From Lewinellaceae bacterium (GTDB taxonomy: Bacteria > Bacteroidota > Bacteroidia > Chitinophagales > Saprospiraceae), in NCBI GenBank assembly GCA_020636095.1, contig JACJYN010000002.1:1178001-1242000 (forward strand): a stretch of DNA of 64,000 nt. The letters run 5' to 3'. The notes below the pieces were generated by a model, which was given only the letters and a program-made list of their open reading frames with translations, was not told the origin of the DNA and searched no databases. This document shows, piece by piece, positions 6,981 through 15,467 of the stretch. The number at the start of each line of letters is the position of its first letter. Position 1 is the first letter of the stretch. The translations under genes and the position numbers were made by a program.

Positions 6981-9272
6981 ATGGCAAACAACGACTACCT
7001 GCAGCAACTCAACGATGTCCAACGCGCCGCAGTCACCACCACCGACGGCCCTGTGCTGGTGGTGGCCGGGCCGGGCTCGGGCAAGACGCGCGTGCTCACC
7101 TACCGCATCGCTCACCTGATCGAGCAGGGCGTAGCGCCCTGGGAAATCCTGGCGCTGACCTTCACCAACAAGGCGGCGCGCGAGATGAAAGAACGCATCG
7201 CCAAAGTCGTCGGCGGCCGGGCCAATAAGGTATGGGCGGGCACCTTCCACTCGATCTTCGCCCGAATACTGCGGGTAGAGGCCGAAAAGATCGGCTACCC
7301 TTCCAACTTTACCATCTACGATACCGACGATACCAAAAGCGTCATCACCGCCATCATCAAAGAGATGAACCTGAGCAAAGACGCTTACAACGTCAATGCC
7401 ATCCGTTCGCGTATCTCTTCGGCCAAAAGCAACCTGATCACCCCCAAACTCTACGAAAAAGACGAGGCCCTGCGCCAGGAGGACCGCATGGCCAAACGGC
7501 CGCACATCTACGCTATTTACCAGAAGTACGTGGCCCGCTGCAAACGATCCGGCGCTATGGACTTCGACGACCTGCTGTTCCGCCTCTACGAGCTGTTCCA
7601 GAAAAACCCGGACGGCGTGCTCGACAAGTACCGTAAGAAGTTTCGCTATGTGCTGGTCGATGAGTTCCAGGACACCAACCACCTGCAATACGCCATCATC
7701 CGGAAATTTATCAACTACGACGGCAGCCCCCGCAATATCTCCGTAGTAGGGGATGATGCGCAGAGTATTTACGCATTCCGGGGCGCCACCATACAGAACA
7801 TACTGGATTTCGAGAAGGATTTCAAGCCCTACGGCATCCAGATTTTCAAGCTGGAACAGAACTACCGCTCCACCGACCACATTGTACAGGCCGCCAACGA
7901 GGTGATCACCCACAACCGCAAACAGATACAGAAGACCATCTGGTCGGATAAAGGCGAGGGGCACCGAATCAAGGTGATTAAAGCCCTGACCGACGGGGAA
8001 GAAGGCAAGCGGGTGGCCGACACCATCATGGAACAGAAGAACCGCTTCCACCTCAGCAACAACGAGATCGCCATCCTCTACCGGACCAACTCCCAGTCGC
8101 GGGTGTTTGAAGAATACCTGCGCCGGTATAATATTGCCTACCGGGTATTCGGCGGTTTGTCCTTCTACCAGCGCAAAGAAGTAAAGGACCTGATCGCCTA
8201 CCTGCGCCTGGCGGTCAACCCGAACGATGAGGAGGCGCTGCGGCGCATCATCAATTATCCCAAACGGGGTATCGGCAATTCAACGGTGGATAAGATCGGG
8301 GCCCTGGCCAGCCAGGTGGACAAGCCTATGTGGCAATGCCTCGGTAGCGCCCAGCTGAGCAACCGGGCGCAGAACGCCATCAATGATTTTGTAATCATGG
8401 CCAAATCCTTCATCCACCGGGCGGATAGTGACAACGCCTACGAGCTGGCCGCCCACATCGCCAAACATTCCGGCATCCTGAATGAACTGAAGAACGACAC
8501 TACGGTGGAGGGTATGAACCGCCTCGAAAACGTCAACGCATTGCTCGATGGCATCAAATCTTTTGTGGAGGAGGATACCGTCATCGATACGGAGACCGTG
8601 CCCGATAAGTCGCTGGCCAGCTACCTCCAGAACATCGCCCTGCTCACCGACCTGGATAACAACGAGAACTCAGATGACCACGTCACCCTCATGTCCGTCC
8701 ACGCGGCCAAAGGGCTGGAGTTTAAATCCGTCTTTATCGTAGGACTGGAGGAGAAGCTCTTCCCCTCCTTCCTCTCCCTGGATACGCCTGAAGGGCTGGA
8801 TGAGGAACGCCGCCTCTTCTACGTGGCCATCACCCGGGCCGAGCAGTTCCTGGCTCTCTCTTTCGCCAACAGCCGTTACCGCTTCGGGCAAATGCGCTAT
8901 AACGAGCCCAGCCGTTTTCTGGAGGAAATCCCCGGGCGGCACGTGGAAAGCACCGCCTACGTGCGCTCTGACGTCAGCAGCCTGGAACGCGCGGAAAATA
9001 TCAACAGCAGCGGCGCCCGCGTAAGCGGCAGCTTCAAGCGGCAGACTACCAACAGCGCCATCCCCAAAATTGACCCCAAAGACTTCAAACCGGCGCCGGC
9101 CAGCGAGATTCAGACGGGTATGAAGGTGCTGCACCTCAAATTTGGGGAAGGCAAGGTGCTCGCCATCGACGGGGCCAAAGACAGCCGCATCGCCACCATC
9201 TTCTTCCGCGATGCGGGGGACCCGCAGGAAAGGAAGATCATGCTGAAGTTTGCGAAGTTGCAGATATTGTGA
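6981..9272 (+). CDS. uvrD: UvrD/PcrA-type superfamily 1 DNA helicase
   Basis: A 763-residue 3'-5' SF1A helicase that unwinds DNA in nucleotide-excision and mismatch repair and clears stalled replication intermediates. Motifs in order: Q-motif region LNDVQRAAV, Walker A GPGSGKT (30-36), motif Ia LTFTNKAAREMKERI, Walker B VDEFQDTN, motif III VVGDDAQSIYAFRGA, motif IV LEQNYRST, motif V VTLMSVHAAKGLEFKSVFIVGLEE and motif VI YVAITRA. The C-terminus has the small Tudor-like PcrA/UvrD domain (VLHLKFGEGKVLAIDG), which binds RNA polymerase in known PcrA proteins. The start at 6981 (MANNDYLQQL) matches the family; the longer frame runs through a repeat tract. Confidence 0.94.
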   Translation: MANNDYLQQLNDVQRAAVTTTDGPVLVVAGPGSGKTRVLTYRIAHLIEQGVAPWEILALTFTNKAAREMKERIAKVVGGRANKVWAGTFHSIFARILRVEAEKIGYPSNFTIYDTDDTKSVITAIIKEMNLSKDAYNVNAIRSRISSAKSNLITPKLYEKDEALRQEDRMAKRPHIYAIYQKYVARCKRSGAMDFDDLLFRLYELFQKNPDGVLDKYRKKFRYVLVDEFQDTNHLQYAIIRKFINYDGSPRNISVVGDDAQSIYAFRGATIQNILDFEKDFKPYGIQIFKLEQNYRSTDHIVQAANEVITHNRKQIQKTIWSDKGEGHRIKVIKALTDGEEGKRVADTIMEQKNRFHLSNNEIAILYRTNSQSRVFEEYLRRYNIAYRVFGGLSFYQRKEVKDLIAYLRLAVNPNDEEALRRIINYPKRGIGNSTVDKIGALASQVDKPMWQCLGSAQLSNRAQNAINDFVIMAKSFIHRADSDNAYELAAHIAKHSGILNELKNDTTVEGMNRLENVNALLDGIKSFVEEDTVIDTETVPDKSLASYLQNIALLTDLDNNENSDDHVTLMSVHAAKGLEFKSVFIVGLEEKLFPSFLSLDTPEGLDEERRLFYVAITRAEQFLALSFANSRYRFGQMRYNEPSRFLEEIPGRHVESTAYVRSDVSSLERAENINSSGARVSGSFKRQTTNSAIPKIDPKDFKPAPASEIQTGMKVLHLKFGEGKVLAIDGAKDSRIATIFFRDAGDPQERKIMLKFAKLQIL

Positions 9273-9282
9273 AACCTTAGTA

Positions 9283-9308
9283 CTTCAAGTTAGAAGACAA
9301 CTTTAAGT
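9283..9308. terminator. Weak hairpin between convergent helicase and membrane-protein genes
   Basis: ACTTCAAGTT and AACTTTAAGT form a 10-bp stem with one mismatch around a short loop, lying between the converging helicase stop (9272) and the stop at 9303. AT-rich and without a clear T tract, so terminator function is only possible. Confidence 0.25.
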
Positions 9309-10325
9309 TTCACTCAAATACACCCACCCCCTCCAGCCGAGGAACAACCCGATGATACACAGCCCCAGCCCCAACATGTTGCGCTCGTATTCCAGTTGGG
9401 CCTGACGTTCGGCGTTATAGGCCCGGAGGGTGAGCAGTTCCGTGCCTTTGCTCCGAAGGGCGTACACATCCACTGCCTGGAGGCGCACGGCCGGGTGATC
9501 GTTGCGGGTGACGGCGTAGTAATAGTCCTTCCTGTCGGCCAGCAAACGTACGTGATCTCCGGTATGGAGCTGATGGGTAAGCTCCTCTGCCCGGGCAGCG
9601 TACAGGGCGCTGCCTTTGAGCTGGAATTCGACACCGGGATATTCCCGGGTGGCCAGGGCCACTCTCGTGATCAGGGTATCCCCTTCTTTAGTTTCCAGTT
9701 GCACCCGGGGTTTTTCCGCCAGCATCAGCTGTAACGGCTGTAAATCTCCGGCCTTCAACGGGAGTTTCTGAAGGTTGTATTGTATTACTAGTACGTACAA
9801 CATCCCGGCGCCAAAAGCCAGCGCTCCCCATACTAGCAAACGCTTGTTTTCTTCCCTGTTTAGCGTAGCCGCCAGGGCCGGTTGGGCCTCTACTCCCTCT
9901 GTCAGAGCTTCTTTCAACACCTGGTAGTTCCGGTAATAACTACTGTGTATCTGTATTTGCTCCCCGCCGCGAAGTTCGAGTAAAAGCCTCTTGCCCTGCC
10001 TGTACCGGTATCTTTCCGCATAGCCGGTGATGTCGGAGCGGAGGAACTCCCGCTGTTTCCAAAGGCGGCGTTCCGTCACCTTGTCTTTTTCTACTGTAAG
10101 AACCGAATAACCGCTGATAACGGCGGCCAATGCCAATAGGGGGAAGAGCCAGAACAGGTGAATGATCCAGGCAAGGGAAATTTCCTCGAAACCCTCTTTT
10201 CTAACGGCGAGGATCAGGATGATGGCGGCGGTGAAGATCAACAGGGGCGTCAGCACCCCCAGCACAACAATGGAAATAGAAATTTGAGATTTCAAGGGGT
10301 AGGGGTAAGGGGATATTGTTTTCAT
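9303..10325 (-). CDS. Membrane protein with PH-like region, function unknown
   Basis: A 340-residue protein not recognised at family level. It has two N-terminal membrane segments (about 15-40 and 52-75), then a soluble stretch whose pattern (YSVLTVEKDKVTERRLWKQREFL, then a short beta/alpha section) resembles the bacterial PH-like domain that often follows a double membrane helix. A third segment lies near residue 165 (VWGALAFGAGMLYVLVI). A second soluble domain of about 110 residues follows, then a final helix near the C-terminus. It probably sits in the inner membrane. A strong hairpin upstream separates it from the preceding TonB-C/TPR gene. Any enzymatic role would be a guess. Confidence 0.75.
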   Translation of the reverse strand: MKTISPYPYPLKSQISISIVVLGVLTPLLIFTAAIILILAVRKEGFEEISLAWIIHLFWLFPLLALAAVISGYSVLTVEKDKVTERRLWKQREFLRSDITGYAERYRYRQGKRLLLELRGGEQIQIHSSYYRNYQVLKEALTEGVEAQPALAATLNREENKRLLVWGALAFGAGMLYVLVIQYNLQKLPLKAGDLQPLQLMLAEKPRVQLETKEGDTLITRVALATREYPGVEFQLKGSALYAARAEELTHQLHTGDHVRLLADRKDYYYAVTRNDHPAVRLQAVDVYALRSKGTELLTLRAYNAERQAQLEYERNMLGLGLCIIGLFLGWRGWVYLSET

Positions 10326-10423
10326 TGGTTCTTTGGGATTGATAGCCCAATTTGTTTCCGGAACCCCAGGGATGGAAATTTTTTCGACGAAAAGAGGGAT
10401 TTTGGGCTCTGCGCACCGTTCAA

Positions 10424-10454
10424 GTCAGCAGACAACCCGAAGTTGTCAGCTGAC
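10424..10454 (-). terminator. Hairpin after the TonB-C/TPR gene
   Basis: GTCAGC-A-GACAAC and GTTGTC-A-GCTGAC form two 6-bp stems separated by an A/A mismatch, with a 5-nt loop. It lies 5 nt beyond the stop of the leftward gene at 10460. No T run follows, so it may be a terminator or an RNA-stabilising stem. Confidence 0.45.
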
Positions 10455-10459
10455 GGCCC

Positions 10460-11557
10460 TCACTCCTGCCGACAAATCACTGGCAGCACCCCGTCGTACC
10501 AGTCGATATAGGAAATGCGGCGGGCGCGGGTCAAATCTTCACAGGCTTCGCCGAAGCGGTTCAAATCCATATAGGCCTGGCCGCGCATGATAAGGAAATC
10601 GGCATTATCCGGAAACAGAGCGACCGCCTGGGAAAGCTTCTCAAGGCCGGCCTCCTTTTCGCCGCTGTCGAACAGCTCGGCGCCCTCCTGCACCAGTTGG
10701 TTCGCCTGTTCGTATTGTTCCACCCGTTCCTGGCAACCCGCTGCCTCCGGAATAAAGGGCAGGGTAATGTTATAGGCGGCCGTTACCGGGCGGCCCTCGA
10801 AAGTGGCCGACTCCCATTTTCCGTAGGTAGAAGTAGCCAGGCTGATGGCTTCGTACCAGAAGTCAAAGTCGAGGCCGCTGTAGTCGATCAGGTCCAGAAT
10901 GCGCACCTGCCCGTCAGGGCGCACCATAATTTGCAACTCTATGCTGCCAACCAGGCAGGAATCGTTGCCGGAGGGCGGATAATCCAGGTTATCGGCCAGG
11001 TAGGCCTGCAGCGCTTCGTCCCCACCTTTGAATTCCAGCGGTTTTTCAAATTCGGTGTAGATAGTATCCCGGCCGACGATCGTGTAAGGCAGCGCTTCCT
11101 CCAGTTTAAATTTGATGGGCAGGTTGAAACGGGAACGCACCACCTCGCCATTGTTCTTTCCCGGCACCCATTTGACATCGGCTTCGTTCATGCCTTCCAC
11201 CACGCGCAGCACCTCCAGCCCACAACCGCCACCGATATCTTTGACGATCTTAAAATTACTCAGGCTTCCATCTTTCTCCACAACAAAACTGACCACCACA
11301 GTGCCCTCGTAGTTGTTTTGACGGGCCTCCAGCGGGTAGTTGATGTTTTTATACATCACTGACAACAGCGCCTGCTGGGCGCATTGATTCTTGGCCTGAA
11401 GGGTAGTATCCAGGTTTTCACAGGCCGGGAAACGAGGCATTTCGCCGACCGCTTCGTAGATCGTTGTATCAGAACCAACGGTTGCTCCACCTTCCTGAGC
11501 AAGCAGGGAAGGCAGCGCGAATAGAAAAAGGCTTATGGACAGAATTGCAGTTCTCAT
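10460..11557 (-). CDS. Secreted TonB-C domain protein with C-terminal TPR
   Basis: A 365-residue exported protein with a signal peptide (1 to about 20, ending SLLAQ). The first domain is a TonB C-terminal-like fold (about 38-155) of the Bacteroidota energy-transducer type: MPRFPACEN, then INYPLEARQNNYEGTVVVSFVVEKDGSL. A second, weaker TonB-C-like domain follows (about 165-270, with LDYPPSGNDSCLVGSIELQIMV), then about two TPR units (LVQEGAELFDSGEKEAGLEKL and after). No N-terminal membrane anchor of true TonB is present, so energy transduction is doubtful; a periplasmic binding or assembly role is more likely. Many such proteins exist in this phylum with unknown roles. Confidence 0.82.
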   Translation of the reverse strand: MRTAILSISLFLFALPSLLAQEGGATVGSDTTIYEAVGEMPRFPACENLDTTLQAKNQCAQQALLSVMYKNINYPLEARQNNYEGTVVVSFVVEKDGSLSNFKIVKDIGGGCGLEVLRVVEGMNEADVKWVPGKNNGEVVRSRFNLPIKFKLEEALPYTIVGRDTIYTEFEKPLEFKGGDEALQAYLADNLDYPPSGNDSCLVGSIELQIMVRPDGQVRILDLIDYSGLDFDFWYEAISLATSTYGKWESATFEGRPVTAAYNITLPFIPEAAGCQERVEQYEQANQLVQEGAELFDSGEKEAGLEKLSQAVALFPDNADFLIMRGQAYMDLNRFGEACEDLTRARRISYIDWYDGVLPVICRQE

Positions 11558-11634
11558 GTCGTTTTATTTTTGTCATCCTCAAAACGGACGGCGCGGGTAT
11601 GGCGTTGCCCGCGGGTAGCTCCGGAGCTGCGAAA

Positions 11635-12936
11635 CTAAGGTTTATTTTTCAATTCCTCCTTCATCCATTTCCCAAGGGTGCTCAACAACAGGTTCCTGTC
11701 TTCCTCGGCCATATTGCGGATGCGGGCGGTGGCGTGGTCCTTTCCCGGCATAATAAACCAGAGGGCGTCTACCTTATCGCTTGGCGGCACTCCGGTGGCC
11801 GACCAGGTGTCCATGCCGCCGTTGATGTAGATCATCTGGCTGGCCTTCGTTTGCGTCCATTCGTACACCTTTGTTACCAGCGAAGGCTCAAAAGTCATCG
11901 GCGCCTTACCAGGCATAAAAATGGCGCTCGGCTCATTGGAAAGGGCTTTGAGCAGGCCTTTGAAATCATCCGTTTCGTAACCGTAATAGCCCATTTCCGT
12001 GCCTGCCTGCCAGTAGTGGGAAGCATAGGCAGCCATCGATTCATCGTTGAAGAGCGAAAGCCCGGTGACGGCCATAAAATGCTGCAGGACATCATCCAGT
12101 TCAGCCGCTTTGGCGTCGGGAATTTCATCGCAAGTCGCCGCCCCTACCTGCCAGAAAGAAAATGGATACTCCAGCACCCCGTACTCGAAGGCTTGCTCCA
12201 GGCTGAGATAGGTGAACTGATAACCGGCGCCCTCGGCGTACCACTTCAGACGGGGCAGCACTTCGTCCCTGGCTTTCAGCAGGCGCAGTTGCACCTCCCG
12301 GATGGCCTGCCGGCAAGCGTCCGGACCGATGGTATCCAGGAAGGTGTAAATGCGCTTATCTTTCAGGCTGAGATTAAGAGGCGCTACATAGGGAACCGCC
12401 GCTGCCACATCGTCCGGGTAAAAATAGCGGTAGAAGAGAGTGGTCTGCCCTCCCTTACTGATGCCGGTGCTCACCCAGGCGTTTGGATAAATCTGCCCGA
12501 TCAGTTCCCGGATATGGTGCAGGTCGGCCGTGGCCTGCTTCAGGTTGAGGTACCGATAATCGCGATTATCGGGGACGGAAGCGCCAAAGTAACGGTGCTC
12601 CACATCCAGTTGATTGGCATCCAGGTAATTGGTGAGCTCATACAAGCGGTTGGAAGGCCGATGGTAGCCCTCCGTTGCGATCACCATAGGGGCGTCGAAG
12701 CTGCGGTGTGACAAATAGGCTCGTTGATAGAAATACCCTTTGGAGGGGGCTTCGTGGTCTATAGGCTGTCGAATCTGTAACTCGTAAGCAGCCTCAAAGC
12801 CCTCGGGGCTTTCGATTTGTTTAAAAATGACGTCCGGAAGGTTGAAAAGTTTAACCTCCAGTGCGCCGGGCTGCGCCAGCAGCCAGGTGGGCGCCAGAAA
12901 AAGCAGAAGGCTCAGATAGCGATGGATAGGATGCAT
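11635..12936 (-). CDS. Secreted serine peptidase, S37 (PS-10) type
   Basis: A 433-residue alpha/beta-hydrolase with a signal peptide (1 to about 21, ending LLAQ). The nucleophile elbow is G158-I-S160-K-G162 (WVSTGISKGGQT). Candidate acid and base residues lie late, in YINGGMDTWSATG and MPGKDHATARI, consistent with the Ser-Asp-His order. Overall this matches the PS-10 / S37 family, whose Streptomyces members are tripeptidyl or prolyl aminopeptidases; distant similarity to S28 enzymes is expected. It probably trims peptides in the periplasm or outside the cell. The next gene on the strand is an M19 dipeptidase lipoprotein starting upstream at 14217, so the pair could act in peptide use. Confidence 0.85.
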   Translation of the reverse strand: MHPIHRYLSLLLFLAPTWLLAQPGALEVKLFNLPDVIFKQIESPEGFEAAYELQIRQPIDHEAPSKGYFYQRAYLSHRSFDAPMVIATEGYHRPSNRLYELTNYLDANQLDVEHRYFGASVPDNRDYRYLNLKQATADLHHIRELIGQIYPNAWVSTGISKGGQTTLFYRYFYPDDVAAAVPYVAPLNLSLKDKRIYTFLDTIGPDACRQAIREVQLRLLKARDEVLPRLKWYAEGAGYQFTYLSLEQAFEYGVLEYPFSFWQVGAATCDEIPDAKAAELDDVLQHFMAVTGLSLFNDESMAAYASHYWQAGTEMGYYGYETDDFKGLLKALSNEPSAIFMPGKAPMTFEPSLVTKVYEWTQTKASQMIYINGGMDTWSATGVPPSDKVDALWFIMPGKDHATARIRNMAEEDRNLLLSTLGKWMKEELKNKP

Positions 12937-12978
12937 CGTTTTTATTTTTTGGTTAGGTTATTCATTCGCTCCAACAAC

Positions 12979-14217
12979 TCACATCTCCGCCGCCACCCGT
13001 TCCACTTCCTTCCATACCCGCCAGACATTTTTGTAACACATCTTCTCGATATCTTCCTCCGAATAGCCGCGTTTGAGCAGTTCGTAGATGAGATTGGGAT
13101 ACTGGGAAACATCCTTCAGCCCGGTAGGCAGGCTATCCCCTACACCATCGAAATCGGAGCCGAAGCCGACGTGGCCGACGCCGGCCAGTTTCACCACGTG
13201 GTCGATGTGGTTGGCCACTGTTTGTACATCGGCATAGAGGGTGGGATGATCCTTGACGAACTGCTGTACAATGGGTTGCGCATCGGCGTCCGAATCTTTC
13301 AGGCCCTCTTTTTTCAGCAGCGCATCCAGTTCCTCGCGCATGGCGTCATTGCGTTTGCTCATCTGTCCATCCAGAAAATCGGTGCCGAAGTTGATCTGTA
13401 TAACGCCTCCGTTCTCTCCCAGGCGTTGGATCATCTCGTCGTTCATGTTGCGCTCAAACCCGGGTGTATACTTCCGGCAGGAAGAGTGCGAAGCGATGCA
13501 AGGCGCTTTGGTAACGGCCATCACCTGCCAGAAGGCGCTGTCGGAAATATGGGAAACGTCCACCATGATGCCTACGCGGTTCATCTCCAGGACTACCTCC
13601 CGCCCGAAGGGGCTCAGCCCGTTCCAGGTGTGAGTGGTATCGTAGGAAGAATCACAGATGTGGTTGTCCTTGCTGTGAGTCAGGGTAATATAGCGGATGC
13701 CGCGCTGGTGAAAATAGTCGACGTTGCGGAGGTCCCCTTCAATGGGCGCACCGTTCTCCATACCCATGGGCAGGGAGATGAGCCCCTTTTTGAAGTTGGC
13801 CTCCACCTCCGCCGGGGAAGTGGCCATGGCAAACTTATCGGGATGCGCTTCGGCGATGCTGCCCACCATATTGATCAGGGAGTCGGCCAGCAGTTTAGCG
13901 CGCCCATCCTGATAGGAAGCGGGGATGAAGATAGACATGAAGGGCGCATCCAGGCCGCCCTTCTTGGCGCGCACATAGTCGAAATCGCCCTCTGCGGTTT
14001 CCACCGGGATGCCGATGTACTCCCGCTCCAGGCGGAAATTCTGAATTTTCAACCGGTAAGGCAGGTCGACATGGCCGTCGGTAATGATGTATTGATGAGC
14101 CAGTTGGCCGGCCTTCTCGTATAACTGAGCCTCTTCGGTTAGGGTAGCCACCTTTCGGTTGCAGCTGGAAAATGATATAGCCAGAATTATCAATCCAATG
14201 AGCCGGTTCATGAGCAT
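12979..14217 (-). CDS. Membrane dipeptidase, M19 family lipoprotein
   Basis: A 412-residue zinc dipeptidase related to renal dipeptidase, cleaving dipeptides, including D-amino-acid-containing ones in some members. A lipoprotein signal (LILAISFSSC, Cys19) suggests membrane attachment. Metal-site elements visible: DGHVDLPYR (HxD) near the N-terminus, VDVSHISDSAFW, then IASHSSCRKY, and the terminal VGFGSDFDGVGDSLPTGL. The family's C-terminal KMCYKNVWRVWKEV helix (GGNxLRVW-like position) is present. ATG codons at 14217 and 14211 are both possible starts and both keep the signal. It is read leftward just before the S37-type peptidase, 42 nt apart, probably one operon. Confidence 0.92.
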   Translation of the reverse strand: MLMNRLIGLIILAISFSSCNRKVATLTEEAQLYEKAGQLAHQYIITDGHVDLPYRLKIQNFRLEREYIGIPVETAEGDFDYVRAKKGGLDAPFMSIFIPASYQDGRAKLLADSLINMVGSIAEAHPDKFAMATSPAEVEANFKKGLISLPMGMENGAPIEGDLRNVDYFHQRGIRYITLTHSKDNHICDSSYDTTHTWNGLSPFGREVVLEMNRVGIMVDVSHISDSAFWQVMAVTKAPCIASHSSCRKYTPGFERNMNDEMIQRLGENGGVIQINFGTDFLDGQMSKRNDAMREELDALLKKEGLKDSDADAQPIVQQFVKDHPTLYADVQTVANHIDHVVKLAGVGHVGFGSDFDGVGDSLPTGLKDVSQYPNLIYELLKRGYSEEDIEKMCYKNVWRVWKEVERVAAEM

Positions 14218-14354
14218 GTTGTTTTAATGGTCGCTAAAAATACACAATCCTGCCAATCTGAGGTAATCATTTTCCGGTGCAGATGTGTTCCATAACCATA
14301 CAGTTTACCAAACTTTGGAGGGAACTGTCCAAAGCCCAGTCAATTATCATCCCT

Positions 14355-15209
14355 ATGCAGAAACAAAAAACCGTCCTCATCACCGGAGGAAACGATGGAA
14401 TCGGCAAAGCGACAGCTAATGAACTGGCCCAACGGGGTTTCCAGGTACTACTGGCTTGCCGCAACGAAACAAAGGGCCGGCTGGCCGCAGAAGATATCCG
14501 GCGGCAAACCGGCAACGAACGAGTTACTTTTTTGCCTTGCGACCTCGCCAGTTTCGAAAGCATCCGGGATGCAGCCCGGCTGTTTCAGGCTCAAAATAGC
14601 CAGCTCGACGTCCTGATCAACAATGCCGGTGTTTACACCAGCCAGCTGGCCCAGACGGAGGACGGTATTGAAATGCAGTTTGGCGTCAACCACCTGGGGC
14701 ATTTTTTGCTTACCCACCTTTTGCTGGGGCCGCTCCGGCAGGCGCCCGAACCCAGGGTGATTAACGTTTCTTCGGTTGCCTACCTGCGGGGGCGTATCGA
14801 CTTCAATAATCTTCGCGGAGAAAAGGGCCCGGGCCAATACGATGGGCTACAGGCCTACGCCCGGAGTAAGCTCGCTAATGTACTCTTCACTCGCGAGCTG
14901 GCGCGGCGATACCCGGAGATCCATAGTTTCGCCCTGCATCCGGGCGCAGTGCGCACCCAAATTGGCAATAAGCACTCGAAGTGGTACACTTCTTTGTTCT
15001 GGCATCTGCTAAAAGTGCTTATGGTAACGCCGGATAAAGGAGCCGGCACCTCCGTTTATCTCGCTACTTCGCCGGAAGTAAAGGATGCCAGCGGCCTGTT
15101 TTTCGATGATAAACAACGGCGGCGAGAGCTTTCGGAAGCGGGGCGCAGCGACGCTCTGGCGCGGCAGTTATGGGAGGTGTGTGAAAGGATGGTAAATATA
15201 AATAGCTAA
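14355..15209 (+). CDS. Short-chain dehydrogenase/reductase (retinol-dehydrogenase-like)
   Basis: A 284-residue NAD(P)-dependent oxidoreductase of the SDR family. The cofactor motif TGGNDGIGKATA is at the N-terminus, followed by CDLASFESI (adenine-binding Asp), LINNAGVYTS (NNAG) and the catalytic YxxxK in YARSKLANVL, with the Ser in NVSSVAYLRG. The pattern FGVNHLGHFLLTHLLL and PGAVRTQIG are typical of the RDH/WW-oxidoreductase-like branch. The start at 14355 (MQKQKTVLITGG) matches the family; the longer frame adds 26 odd residues. The substrate is unknown. It is divergent from the dipeptidase gene. Confidence 0.92.
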   Translation: MQKQKTVLITGGNDGIGKATANELAQRGFQVLLACRNETKGRLAAEDIRRQTGNERVTFLPCDLASFESIRDAARLFQAQNSQLDVLINNAGVYTSQLAQTEDGIEMQFGVNHLGHFLLTHLLLGPLRQAPEPRVINVSSVAYLRGRIDFNNLRGEKGPGQYDGLQAYARSKLANVLFTRELARRYPEIHSFALHPGAVRTQIGNKHSKWYTSLFWHLLKVLMVTPDKGAGTSVYLATSPEVKDASGLFFDDKQRRRELSEAGRSDALARQLWEVCERMVNINS

Positions 15210-15467
15210 CAGGGATAAGACGGGCTGGTACACAGCACTCTTTTTAATCCTCCTCTTTTCCATTGTCGTCTTTCTCCATTCCGGCCTTGAACTCGATGAC
15301 CTCCTCTAATGAGGGTTACTTTCACCAGAAATAAACCCTCATCTCCGTCTTTAAATCTCTTTAAGAAAGCAAAGACGTTATCGATCTTCCTCAACTTATT
15401 CGAACCCTCTTTTTTGCAAACTTTTCACCTTTTCGCTAGTTTGCCCTTCAAAAAAGCAAGTGCCCCT

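Noticed and set aside
6960..8051. 363-residue minus-strand frame opposite the helicase
   Set aside because: Antisense of conserved helicase motifs; no independent support.
15210..15302. Hydrophobic stop-bounded frame after the SDR gene (WYTALFLILLFSIVVFL)
   Set aside because: Looks like a membrane helix, but there is no start codon in frame after the preceding stop.
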